Below are positions 1 to 7,383 of a stretch of 64,000 nucleotides of DNA, in pieces. Positions within the stretch are counted from its first letter, which is position 1, and each line of letters starts with the position of its first letter. The translations under genes were made by a program, and so were the position numbers. The notes below the pieces were generated by a model. That model searched no databases, was not told the DNA's origin, and saw only the letters and a list, made by a program, of their open reading frames with translations. Origin of the DNA: Flavobacterium aquariorum (lineage in GTDB: Bacteria; Bacteroidota; Bacteroidia; Flavobacteriales; Flavobacteriaceae); assembly GCF_003254745.1 (NCBI RefSeq), contig NZ_QKXH01000003.1, positions 1 to 64,000 on the forward strand. The letters are read 5' to 3'.

Positions 1-134
1 CTAACAGCCACTACAACGGATTTGGGCATTGGGCTTAATGGAAAGAGGGTTTTGTACTTGGGATGATTTGGCAAATCCGAAGAATGGGCTTAATTTAGTC
101 CCAAACCCGCTGTAGTGCCAAGACGTTGGCAGTA
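1..134 (+). repeat. attC-like site S1
   Basis: The left core CTAACA is at 1-6, the right core ACGTT at 123-127. The arms CTACAACGGATTTGGG and CCCAAACCCGCTGTAG pair with two mismatches. The loop has a small hairpin, GATTTG/CAAATC. The bases after the core, GTTGGCAGTA (125-134), are the exact reverse complement of TACTGCCAAC at 621-630, across the gene. The left partner lies outside the window. Confidence 0.78.
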
Positions 135-147
135 ATACTGAAAAAAA

Positions 148-615
148 ATGAGTGAAAAGAAAGAATTTAGAGTTCTAATTCCAGACGAAGAATATCAAAT
201 TATTGAATTCAAACAAGAAAATTTGCCAGCGGTTGGGGTTGTAAATTTAAGTCTAATTGAATTTGAACCTAAAGAAGTTTTTTCTTGGCATTGCTCAATA
301 ATGATAAACTTTGAAAACTTTATCGAAAATGGAATGCCTGCAAATAATGATGTTTTAATTGCTGAAAAATTTGAAGATTTTTTATCCGAAAACATAAAAG
401 GTGCTGACAAAGAAAAACCAAATGCATTATTTCTAGCGAGAATTACTTGGAACGAAACAAGAGAACTAATTTGGAGAGTTTACAATGCTAAAATAGTAAA
501 CGAATTTTTGGAAAAAATAATTGACGAAAAAAAATATCCATTTCAATTCGATTACAGAATTGACGATGATGAAGAATGGAAACTTGCTGAATGGCATTTA
601 CAAAGCGTAAAATAA
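148..615 (+). CDS. DUF695-like hypothetical protein (cassette C1)
   Basis: A 155-residue soluble protein without signal peptide or membrane segment. Its C-terminal half, around ITWNETRELIWRVY and FDYRIDDDEEWKLAEW, resembles the DUF695 family, whose function is not known; this assignment is from memory of the motif. It is the only gene of cassette C1. It starts 21 bases after the GTT core of site S1, so there is no room for a complete promoter between site and gene; transcription probably enters from upstream. The start ATG follows a run of eight A's, the usual A-rich leader here. The stop at 613-615 is followed within six bases by the left core of S2. I would not assign a function. Confidence 0.75.
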   Translation: MSEKKEFRVLIPDEEYQIIEFKQENLPAVGVVNLSLIEFEPKEVFSWHCSIMINFENFIENGMPANNDVLIAEKFEDFLSENIKGADKEKPNALFLARITWNETRELIWRVYNAKIVNEFLEKIIDEKKYPFQFDYRIDDDEEWKLAEWHLQSVK

Positions 616-620
616 AGTAC

Positions 621-758
621 TACTGCCAACACACGCTACAAGCAATTTGGGTATTAGGCTTAATGGAAAAATTGGTTTGTATTTGGAAGATTTGGCAAAT
701 CCGAAAGATAACGCTGATTTAGTCCCAAACTGCTTGTAGCGCGAGAACGTTACCAGCA
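621..758 (+). repeat. attC-like site S2
   Basis: The left core GCCAACACACGC is at 625-636, the right core GAACGTTA at 745-752. The arms GCTACAAGCAATTTGGG and CCCAAACTGCTTGTAGC pair with one mismatch. Between arm and core the right side carries CGAGAAC opposite TGT on the left, an asymmetric internal loop. GTTACCAGCA (749-758) is the exact reverse complement of TGCTGGTAAC at 2971-2980; including flanks, 14 of 15 bases match. Confidence 0.82.
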
Positions 759-798
759 ATAGTCGAGCTACACGGAGAAAAAAAAACGAATTAAATAA

Positions 799-1659
799 AT
801 GGAAAAACAAGCAAAAGTAACTGTCAAAGGAACAGGACAACTTAATGGTTCAAAAACTATTAATAAAACAGTAACTATGGATGCTTCTATGGCAAAACAT
901 TTTACTGGTGGAAGTAGATATGATGTTATAGAAGATTTTGTTAGAACTCATTATCCTGGAATGAAATTCAATCCTAAAAATTTTTCTGCAAATGTAATTT
1001 ATAATGTGTCTAGCAATGATAACACTTCAAATAAAGGTTCTTTTTTGGGTAGAATATTTGGAAGTAATAATGATGAGGAAGAAGAAATTGAAGAAAGAGT
1101 AACTAAACCAAAAGTTGAGAAAACCAAACTTACCGAAGAACAAAAAGAACTTTTACGATTTAGAGATGAGGAAGATAAAAGACAAGCAAAACTGAAAGAT
1201 GAAGAATATCAAAGAGCAAACAAAATAAAAGAAGATGAATTTAATAGACAACACAAATTAAATTTAGACGAATTAAATAAAATTGAACAACAACGAATTA
1301 ATAAAGAAACTGAAAGAAATTTATTAAAATCAAACAATGAACTCTCTCGAATTGAAAAAATAAATTCATTAATTGATTTTCACAATTTAAATTCTGCTCA
1401 AGAAATAGAAACTCATCTTGAAAACTTGCTAATTTCAATATCAGGTTTTAGCCTATCAAAAGAGCATAAGAATGAAAATTTTTATAATGACAAAATGATA
1501 AACAAATATAAAATTTGTTTAGAAAAACTGAAAGTAGTTTCACAAAATCCCGAAAGACTTAAATATTTTATTAAAGAATATAAAAAAATTCGCAACAAAC
1601 GAGTTTTAGGTAAAATTATTGGATTTATAAAAAGCCTAGATGCGAGTAATCAACAATAG
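799..1659 (+). CDS. Coiled-coil protein, partner of nuclease-like gene (cassette C2)
   Basis: A 286-residue soluble protein of no family I recognise. Residues 1-75 look like a small folded domain; 80-110 are a Glu-rich linker; about 112-190 are strongly charged and rich in K/E/R/Q/D, predicting a long coiled coil; the rest is helical with a basic C-terminus. It is the first of two genes in cassette C2. Its stop codon TAG directly abuts the ATG of the PD-(D/E)XK-like gene, so the two are almost certainly translated together and may act as one system. The pairing of a coiled-coil protein with a nuclease-fold protein recalls anti-phage modules, but that is inference from context only. Confidence 0.72.
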   Translation: MEKQAKVTVKGTGQLNGSKTINKTVTMDASMAKHFTGGSRYDVIEDFVRTHYPGMKFNPKNFSANVIYNVSSNDNTSNKGSFLGRIFGSNNDEEEEIEERVTKPKVEKTKLTEEQKELLRFRDEEDKRQAKLKDEEYQRANKIKEDEFNRQHKLNLDELNKIEQQRINKETERNLLKSNNELSRIEKINSLIDFHNLNSAQEIETHLENLLISISGFSLSKEHKNENFYNDKMINKYKICLEKLKVVSQNPERLKYFIKEYKKIRNKRVLGKIIGFIKSLDASNQQ

Positions 1660-2946
1660 ATGGAAGAAAACAATATATTAAGTGAAAAATTAGAAATCAG
1701 AAATAGTATAATTAATTTCAAAAATGATGTTGATGTACAAAAACTTCAATCTTTATATTTTTCAAAATCCTTTTCTGAAATACTTTCTATCAGCAGACGA
1801 GAAATTAGTCATAGTTCGTTTATAGCTTGGCTATTAGACAATAAAGAAAATCATTTACTATCCTTTTTCACAATTCAAAAATTTTTAGAAATAATTATTG
1901 TAAGATGTTCAACTGAATTAGAAAAAAAGCATCCTCCTTTTTTTAATTCAGTTTTAACAGATAATTACTCTATAAAATCTGTAATTATTGAAAAAGAAAA
2001 AGGTTTGGGTAAATTTGGCAGACTTGATATTTACGCAGAAATTTTGCTCTTAATTGATAATACAGAACAAAAGGTAAAACTTATCATTGAAAATAAAGTT
2101 GAAAGTAAAGAAAATAATGACCAAACAAATGGTTATTATCAATACTTTAATGAAAGTAAAAAAGAAAATGAGATTATTTTTTATATTTATTTAACAGCAA
2201 TTCCAACGTTAGAATTAGACCAACTAAATGAACCTGAATGTAGTTGTAAAAATTTCACTCAAATTAATTACCAAGATTTAGTAGATTATTTAATTGAACC
2301 TGCCTTAAACCAAAATATTTCAGATAAAACAAAATTCATATTAAAAGAGTATTTACAATCATTAAGTCAACCATCTCTTGAAGATGAAACTACAAAACAA
2401 AAACAAGGTTTAATTATGGCTCTTGGAAAAGAAGAAAAAGAATTACTTTCAAACTTTTGGAAGAAAAATGAAAAATTAATTATGTCTGCAATGTACGCAA
2501 TAAGTACAGATGACACTCAAGACGAAGAAGTTAGAGAAACAACTAACAAAGCATTAAATGCCTTAACTTCAAGTAATAGGGATTATAGTACGATAAGTTT
2601 ATATCTTGATGAAAATTTAATAGTAAGCAATTTTAGAAAATCTGATATTGGATTTTACACAGTAAAATTATTAGATGAAAAAGGCTTAATTGATGAAAAT
2701 ATATTTAATTTTTTGAGAGAAGATAAAAGCTGTAATTTTCAATTAATAAGAACCAAACAAGAAGTTAATACTGAAACTGAATTAAAAAAATATCGTGTAA
2801 ATGGTAAACCTGAATTAATTTATGAAGGAGAAAGATATTATGTAGCAAGAAATTGGGGAAAGGTAAATGGTTTTGACAATACTGAAAGACTAATTGAGAA
2901 AATAACTGATAAATTCCCAAGTATTAAATACAAAAGAAACGACTAA
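1660..2946 (+). CDS. PD-(D/E)XK nuclease superfamily protein (cassette C2)
   Basis: A 428-residue protein whose middle matches the PDDEXK_4 type of nuclease-fold proteins. RLDIY carries the Asp (about residue 123), IIENKV the E-x-K pair (Glu144, Lys146), followed by a conserved Q/Y region (DQTNGYYQY, about 154-161). The N-terminal ISHSSFIAWLLD motif (about 49-60) is also usual in this family. All catalytic positions are present, so it could be an active Mg-dependent nuclease. The C-terminal 200 residues are of unknown fold. It begins immediately after the stop of the coiled-coil gene and ends 24 bases before site S3. A defence role is plausible but unproven; substrate unknown. Confidence 0.8.
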   Translation: MEENNILSEKLEIRNSIINFKNDVDVQKLQSLYFSKSFSEILSISRREISHSSFIAWLLDNKENHLLSFFTIQKFLEIIIVRCSTELEKKHPPFFNSVLTDNYSIKSVIIEKEKGLGKFGRLDIYAEILLLIDNTEQKVKLIIENKVESKENNDQTNGYYQYFNESKKENEIIFYIYLTAIPTLELDQLNEPECSCKNFTQINYQDLVDYLIEPALNQNISDKTKFILKEYLQSLSQPSLEDETTKQKQGLIMALGKEEKELLSNFWKKNEKLIMSAMYAISTDDTQDEEVRETTNKALNALTSSNRDYSTISLYLDENLIVSNFRKSDIGFYTVKLLDEKGLIDENIFNFLREDKSCNFQLIRTKQEVNTETELKKYRVNGKPELIYEGERYYVARNWGKVNGFDNTERLIEKITDKFPSIKYKRND

Positions 2947-2970
2947 TTCCAACGTAAAAGAAAAAACTAC

Positions 2971-3107
2971 TGCTGGTAACACACGCTACAAGCAATTTGG
3001 GGATTAGGCTTAATTTGAAATTGGTTTTGTAATTGGAAGATTTGGCAAATCCGAATAATGGGCTTAATTTAGTCCCAAACTGCTTGTAGCGCGGGGACGT
3101 TGGTGGT
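2971..3107 (+). repeat. attC-like site S3
   Basis: The left core GGTAACACACGC is at 2975-2986, the right core GGACGTTGG at 3095-3103. The arms are nearly identical to S2 (GCTACAAGCAATTTGGG). GTTGGTGGT (3099-3107) is the exact reverse complement of ACCACCAAC at 3682-3690, across the acetyltransferase gene. Confidence 0.82.
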
Positions 3108-3139
3108 AACCTTCAAAAAAATGACGCAATTAAGAAAAA

Positions 3140-3661
3140 ATGGAGAATATTAAAATAACAAAAGTTGATCTAACCGAAATTTTCAAATTGCAAAAAATTG
3201 GCAGAAAAACGTTTGAAGAAACATTTTCAGAATCGAACTCTGAAGAAAATATGAAAAACTATTTGGAAGAAGGATTTTCTATTGAAAAACTTACTGCTGA
3301 ACTAAATGAAAAAAACTCTGAATTTTATTTCGCTTCACTTTCTGATGAAATAATTGGTTACCTAAAAATTAATTTTGGAGATTCACAAACAGAATTAAAA
3401 GACAGTAAAGCGTTGGAAATCGAACGAATTTATGTTTCAAGAGAATTTCACGGAAAAAGTATTGGACAATTACTTTATGACAAAGCAATTGAAATAGCAA
3501 AACAGAAAGATGTAGAATATGTTTGGCTTGGTGTTTGGGAAGAAAATCCAAGAGCAATAAGTTTTTATAAAAAAAATGGTTTCGTTGAATTTGACAAACA
3601 CTTTTTTAAATTAGGTGACGATGAACAAACTGACATAATGATGAAACTCAAATTGAATTAA
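3140..3661 (+). CDS. GNAT family N-acetyltransferase (cassette C3)
   Basis: A 173-residue acetyltransferase of the GNAT fold that should transfer acetyl from acetyl-CoA to an amine. Motif A with the acetyl-CoA pyrophosphate loop is seen at IERIYVSREFHGKSIGQLL (about residues 95-113), and motif B at VWLGVWEENPRAISFYKKNGF (about 129-149). The arrangement resembles PaiA/spermidine-acetyltransferase-like proteins, but the substrate cannot be read from sequence. It is the sole gene of cassette C3, which is 704 bp. It starts 41 bases after the S3 core. Acetyltransferases are frequent cargo of known integron cassettes, which suits the setting. Confidence 0.88.
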   Translation: MENIKITKVDLTEIFKLQKIGRKTFEETFSESNSEENMKNYLEEGFSIEKLTAELNEKNSEFYFASLSDEIIGYLKINFGDSQTELKDSKALEIERIYVSREFHGKSIGQLLYDKAIEIAKQKDVEYVWLGVWEENPRAISFYKKNGFVEFDKHFFKLGDDEQTDIMMKLKLN

Positions 3662-3681
3662 TAAATTGAGTAAAAAAGGCA

Positions 3682-3811
3682 ACCACCAACACACGTCTTG
3701 CGCCATTTGCGAATTTAGTGGAATTACCGTTTTTTTATCATATTTTCGTAAAGCCGAAAATACTCGTCTTCGTAAGTCGCAAACGGCGCAAGGCGCGAGA
3801 ACGTTGTGTGC
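3682..3811 (+). repeat. attC-like site S4 (divergent arms)
   Basis: It has the same ends as the other sites (CCAACACACG and GAGAACGTTG) but different arms: TCTTGCGCCATTTGCGA pairs with TCGCAAACGGCGCAAGG. The loop contains TTTTTTATnATATTTTCGTAAAG. GTTGTGTGC (3803-3811) is the exact reverse complement of GCACACAAC at 5288-5296, 1.5 kb downstream. The arms have changed together while pairing and ends are kept. Confidence 0.8.
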
Positions 3812-3911
3812 AAGGCTAAACGACCTCTTCATCCAAACTTGAGCAAACGATTTTTGAAATAGAAATTTAATATATTTACAATGCCAAAATGTTTTTTAAA
3901 ACAACACTATT

Positions 3912-4772
3912 ATGGACATTACAAATCTTCCCGAACATTTATTTGAAGGTAACTACACGGGCACATCAGACCTGCAAATTGCTAATTACGAGGTGTATAA
4001 ACATGTTTCCAAAAATAAGATTAACCTAAACAAAAATGTATTCAGTTTTTTGTTGGACGGACAAAAGGACATTCACTTTTCTAATGACATCGTTTCAATA
4101 GATCATACACAATCCTTGCTCCTTGCGTCGGGGAATTTTTTAACAACAGAAATTGTTGGGGCAAATAATTATAGTTGCCTACTCTTTTTCTTTTCTCAAA
4201 AAAACATTAATGATTTTTTATTGGAATATGGGCATTTATTTAACCCAAATGACTTTAATAAAGCAGCTACCAGTAGTCCTTATTTCCTTATGAAAAAAGA
4301 CAATTTTATTATCCATTTTATTAATTCTATTAAACAAATTTATGGCTTGAATCAAACAATCTCTCAAAAGATTCTGGAATTGAAATTTGAAGAAATTATG
4401 CTGTATCTGGCTGATAAGTATGGGCAAAGTTTTTTTGTTTATCTACATTCATTGTTAATCAACGAAAGAGAATTATCTTTTAAAATGGTCATTGAAAAAA
4501 ATCTGTACACGAGTTTGAATATTGAAGAGGTCGCTTTTCTATGCAATATGAGTTTATCTACTTTTAAGCGAAAATTTACACAATTATATCAAGAGTCTCC
4601 TGGAAAATGGTTTCAACTAAAACGGCTCAACAAAGCCAAAAAAATATTGCTTAATAATGAAGCGACACCATCAGAAATCTATATGGACTTTGGTTATGAT
4701 AGCTTATCAAATTTTAGCACAGCCTTTAAAAATGAATTTGGTTACAGTCCAAAAAACATTATGAAAACTTGA
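3912..4772 (+). CDS. AraC family transcriptional regulator (cassette C4)
   Basis: A 286-residue DNA-binding regulator. The C-terminal 85 residues hold the two helix-turn-helix motifs of AraC proteins: LNIEEVAFLCNMSLSTFKRK (first HTH) and PSEIYMDFGYDSLSNFSTAF (second), ending with the usual FGYSPKN. The N-terminal 190 residues are probably a sensor domain of cupin-like type. It begins 109 bases after the S4 core, a longer leader than in other cassettes. The next gene is a small monooxygenase-like protein in the same cassette, with its own candidate -7 box at 4828, so it is the likely regulatory target. Ligand unknown. Confidence 0.87.
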   Translation: MDITNLPEHLFEGNYTGTSDLQIANYEVYKHVSKNKINLNKNVFSFLLDGQKDIHFSNDIVSIDHTQSLLLASGNFLTTEIVGANNYSCLLFFFSQKNINDFLLEYGHLFNPNDFNKAATSSPYFLMKKDNFIIHFINSIKQIYGLNQTISQKILELKFEEIMLYLADKYGQSFFVYLHSLLINERELSFKMVIEKNLYTSLNIEEVAFLCNMSLSTFKRKFTQLYQESPGKWFQLKRLNKAKKILLNNEATPSEIYMDFGYDSLSNFSTAFKNEFGYSPKNIMKT

Positions 4773-4827
4773 CCTTTTTTCATAAGTTTTTGAACTAAAT
4801 AAAAAAGCCTCACAAGCTTCAATGAGC

Positions 4828-4835
4828 TACATTTG
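4828..4835 (+). promoter_or_regulatory. Candidate -7 box (TACATTTG) for the ABM gene
   Basis: It matches the flavobacterial TAnnTTTG box 38 bases before the ATG at 4873. No clear TTG lies at the expected -33 distance, so it may need an activator, plausibly the AraC protein encoded just upstream. Confidence 0.4.
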
Positions 4836-4872
4836 TTAAAACAAAATTGGTTTAATTTAAAAATATAAAGAC

Positions 4873-5166
4873 ATGAAAAAATTAGGACTATTAGTTCGAC
4901 TAGAAGCAAAAGCTGGAAAAGAAAAAAATGTTGAAGAGTTTATTACAAGTGCATTGCCACTTGCTAATGAAGAAGCGGGTACTATTACATGGTATGCGTT
5001 CCGTATTGACGCTTCTACATTTGGCATTTTTGACACTTTTTCAGATGAAGATGGCAGAGAAGCACATCTTGGTGGTAAGATTGCAAAGGCGTTAATGGAA
5101 AATGCACCTGAATTGTTGGCTACTGCACCATCTATTGAGAAATTGGACGTTTTAGCGGCTAAATAA
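4873..5166 (+). CDS. Antibiotic biosynthesis monooxygenase (ABM) domain protein (cassette C4)
   Basis: A 97-residue single-domain protein of the ABM/dimeric ferredoxin-like fold. Typical features are the N-terminal VRLEAKAGKEKNVEEFI strand-helix, EEAGTITWYAFRID, FGIFDTFSDEDGREAHL, and a C-terminal strand before KLDVL. Family members act as cofactor-free quinol oxygenases or as stress-related small proteins; despite the name, most are unrelated to antibiotic synthesis. It follows the AraC gene by 100 bases and is followed by a strong terminator, so it may be a one-gene transcript controlled by that regulator. Length is normal for the family. Confidence 0.85.
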   Translation: MKKLGLLVRLEAKAGKEKNVEEFITSALPLANEEAGTITWYAFRIDASTFGIFDTFSDEDGREAHLGGKIAKALMENAPELLATAPSIEKLDVLAAK

Positions 5167-5189
5167 ACATACCACAATTATTATAAAAT

Positions 5190-5240
5190 GGCAGCCTGTC
5201 AAAGTTCTGTAAATGAATTTGGACAGGTTGCCTTTGTTTA
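5190..5240 (+). terminator. Terminator after ABM gene
   Basis: GGCAGCCTGTC and GGACAGGTTGCC form a hairpin with one bulge, followed by TTTGTTT. It lies inside cassette C4, upstream of site S5. Confidence 0.65.
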
Positions 5241-5287
5241 CAAAACAGCTTGATAATAAATTAAGCTTAGACTGACGAAGAAACCCA

Positions 5288-5427
5288 GCACACAACAGCC
5301 GGTAAGCAAAATTGCCGGGTTTTCGGTAGCCGGAAGTTGTGGTTTCACGAATAATATTTATCTTCGGCAGAGAGAACTCGGATCGCTTTGGTCGGCAACT
5401 TCGCTTACCGGCGGCACGTTAGGATGT
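5288..5427 (+). repeat. attC-like site S5 (divergent arms)
   Basis: The left core ACAACAGCCGG is at 5292-5302, the right core CACGTTAGG at 5416-5424. The arms GCCGGTAAGC and GCTTACCGGC pair perfectly but share no sequence with S1-S4. GTTAGGATGT (5418-5427) is the exact reverse complement of ACATCCTAAC at 5732-5741; with flanks 14 of 15 bases match. Confidence 0.78.
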
Positions 5428-5731
5428 ATAGCTCCGTTGACGAGAAACAGCTGAATTTAATCGGGCGTTTTAGTTCGTAAAAGCAAAATGAAACAGAAAC
5501 CAAGCCGACCGAAAACGGAACCGAAATTCAGCACTTAATTATTGCGGAAAAACAAAACGTGAACCGTTTTTTGGACAATCGAAAGCGGATTTTTTTTGAA
5601 ATTTAACTGAAAGTTGAAACTCAAAAGCGAAAACTAATTGGAATGGAAAATCGGAAGGCGGAAAAGCTTGCCGAAATTGGAATCGATAATTGAAATGTCA
5701 AATCGTTCGTGCTCAACATACGTGTCGCTAC
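5428..5731. other. Interior of non-coding cassette C5
   Basis: This stretch between S5 and S6 has no convincing gene. The longest open frame on the + strand (5481-5606, about 41 codons) has no start codon near its beginning. GCTGAATTT and AAATTCAGC form an inverted repeat with about 65 bases between. The unit keeps intact boundary complementarity, so it behaves as a cassette without a protein. It may hold a small RNA, a decayed gene or a promoter; none can be shown. Confidence 0.55.
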
Positions 5732-5869
5732 ACATCCTAACACACGCTACAAGCAATTTGGGTAATTGGCTTAATTTAAATATGGTTTTGTATTTGATAG
5801 ATTTGGCAAATCCGAAGAATGGTTTTAATTTAGTCCCAAACTGCTTGTAGCGCGAGAACGTTACCAGCA
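5732..5869 (+). repeat. attC-like site S6
   Basis: The left core CCTAACACACGC is at 5736-5747, the right core GAACGTTACC at 5856-5865. The arms are of the S2/S3 type, GCTACAAGCAATTTGGG. GTTACCAGCA (5860-5869) is the exact reverse complement of TGCTGGTAAC at 7223-7232, across two genes. Confidence 0.82.
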
Positions 5870-5911
5870 ATTTTACCAAAAAAAATCACATAAAAAAGAA
5901 ACAAATATATA

Positions 5912-6421
5912 ATGATTAAAATATTAAAATTCCTTTTATTTATTCCATTAATTTCTTTCGGGCAAGAAAAAAGCGAAACTAAATCTGAATATCCAAATTA
6001 TGTTGGAGACATCGAATTTAATTCTGAAATTGACAATAAAGATTTTGAGATATGCAATTTAAAACATATTTATCAATACTTCAATAATTCTGGCGCTTTA
6101 GAATATGAAGGAGAAAAATTGGCTATTGAAAAAGAGTTTGCTGAAAAATATAAATCAGAAATCATTAAAAATGAAACAGGGTTAATTAGAATTAATTTTG
6201 TTGTTAACTGCAAAGGAAAAACAGATAGATTTCGTTTGATTTCTATGGGCGAAAATTATGAAGAAAAAGTTTTTGTTAAATCAATAACAGAACAACTTAT
6301 GAGTATTACAAAAAACTTAAAAGGTTGGAAAGTGAAAAAATACAATCAAAAAGAAATCGATTATTATCAATACTTGATTTTTAAAATAGAAAATGGACAA
6401 TTAAAAGAAATATTACCTTGA
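5912..6421 (+). CDS. Secreted protein with TonB-C-like domain (cassette C6)
   Basis: A 169-residue protein with an N-terminal signal peptide (ILKFLLFIPLISFG, cleavage near residue 18). The C-terminal 85 residues, with IRINFVVNCKGKTDRFRLI and LKGWKVKKYNQKEIDYY, resemble the TonB C-terminal fold seen in many small Bacteroidetes periplasmic proteins. The transmembrane and proline-rich parts of a true TonB are absent, so it is not an energy transducer of the usual kind. Its stop overlaps the TTG start of the TPR gene, so the two are coupled. Exported, function unknown. It starts 52 bases after the S6 core. Confidence 0.68.
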   Translation: MIKILKFLLFIPLISFGQEKSETKSEYPNYVGDIEFNSEIDNKDFEICNLKHIYQYFNNSGALEYEGEKLAIEKEFAEKYKSEIIKNETGLIRINFVVNCKGKTDRFRLISMGENYEEKVFVKSITEQLMSITKNLKGWKVKKYNQKEIDYYQYLIFKIENGQLKEILP

Positions 6422-7218
6422 GAAATTTAACTTACTTATTTTTACTTTGCCCTATTTATTTATTTTCTCAACCAAATTGTAATGCTTATTTGTACAAAGG
6501 TGATACCTTAGAATATAAAGCCTGTATTGAAGCAGAAAAAACGGAAAAACTCTATCAATTTCAAAGAGAGTTTCAAGAAACTCTTGATAATGCAATTAAA
6601 ATTTGTCCAAATTTCGCATATGCTTACAGAGAAAAATCAACAGCTTATTTAAAAAGTGGAGACTTTTTAACTTGGAAAAAATTAATAGACAAAGCAGTTG
6701 ATTTAGATTTTAGTTTAAATTTAGGTTATCGTGCTTGGTGTCGTTATCAATTTTTTAGAGATTATAATGGGGCCATAAAAGACATTGAAAAACTGGATAG
6801 TTTGGCAAATTATAATATTGGATATTCATCAAATGGAGATTATCATTTGAATATCACAAAAGGGATGTGCTATAGCGCAATAAATCAAAAGAAAAAAGCA
6901 ATCAAAATATTCAACGAACAATTAGAAACAAAAGATTATTTGCCTGGATTATATGATTATTATCAACTAGGCGTAACATATTATGAAGTTAAAGATTATT
7001 CAAATGCTTTAAAATCATTTAGAAAGCAAAGCGAGATAAATGAGTTTGCTGACAATTCCTATTATAAATGTAAGGTTTACAAAACATTAAAAAACCAAAA
7101 AGAATATAAAAAATATAAAGAAATTGCGTTAGAACTGTATGCTGAAAATAAAAAAATGTTCGATCCTTATACTCGACATTTTAATAGTGTCTATTATGAA
7201 ACAATTAAAAATGAATAA
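6418..7218 (+). CDS. Secreted TPR-repeat protein, TTG start (cassette C6)
   Basis: A 266-residue protein with a signal peptide (LTYLFLLCPIYLFSQ) and helical repeats of the tetratricopeptide type, for instance around residues 55-90 and 180-215 (YYQLGVTYYEVKDYSNALKSF). The start is TTG overlapping the stop of the preceding gene in TTGA; it is chosen because the signal peptide follows directly and no ATG lies before it. TPR repeats mediate protein contacts, so it probably works with the TonB-C-like neighbour in the periplasm or at the membrane. Cassettes holding two coupled secreted genes are unusual. Confidence 0.72.
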   Translation: MRNLTYLFLLCPIYLFSQPNCNAYLYKGDTLEYKACIEAEKTEKLYQFQREFQETLDNAIKICPNFAYAYREKSTAYLKSGDFLTWKKLIDKAVDLDFSLNLGYRAWCRYQFFRDYNGAIKDIEKLDSLANYNIGYSSNGDYHLNITKGMCYSAINQKKKAIKIFNEQLETKDYLPGLYDYYQLGVTYYEVKDYSNALKSFRKQSEINEFADNSYYKCKVYKTLKNQKEYKKYKEIALELYAENKKMFDPYTRHFNSVYYETIKNE

Positions 7219-7222
7219 AAAC

Positions 7223-7361
7223 TGCTGGTAACAGCTACTACAACGGATTTGGACAATTGGCTTAATGGAAAGATGGTTTTGTATTTGGGATGATTTTGCT
7301 AATCCGAAGAATGGTGTTATTTTAGTCCCAAACCCGCTGTAGTACCAGAACGTTAGTGGCT
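7223..7361 (+). repeat. attC-like site S7
   Basis: The left core GGTAACAGC is at 7227-7235, the right core GAACGTTAG at 7348-7356. The arms CTACAACGGATTTGG and CCAAACCCGCTGTAG are of the S1 type. GTTAGTGGCT (7352-7361) is the exact reverse complement of AGCCACTAAC at 8081-8090. Confidence 0.82.
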
Positions 7362-7383
7362 ATTTTACCGGAAAACAACGAAA

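Noticed and set aside
621..758. A promoter inside each site
   Set aside because: Candidate TTTG boxes in the sites lack TA at the right distance (for example GCAATTTG, TGTATTTG), so no TAnnTTTG element can be assigned.
598..5879. Minus-strand open frames at 598-840 and 5634-5879 with similar peptides (for example KQFGTK and FGFAKS)
   Set aside because: They are translations of the attC-like sites S2 and S6; the similarity comes from the repeat itself, not from a protein family.
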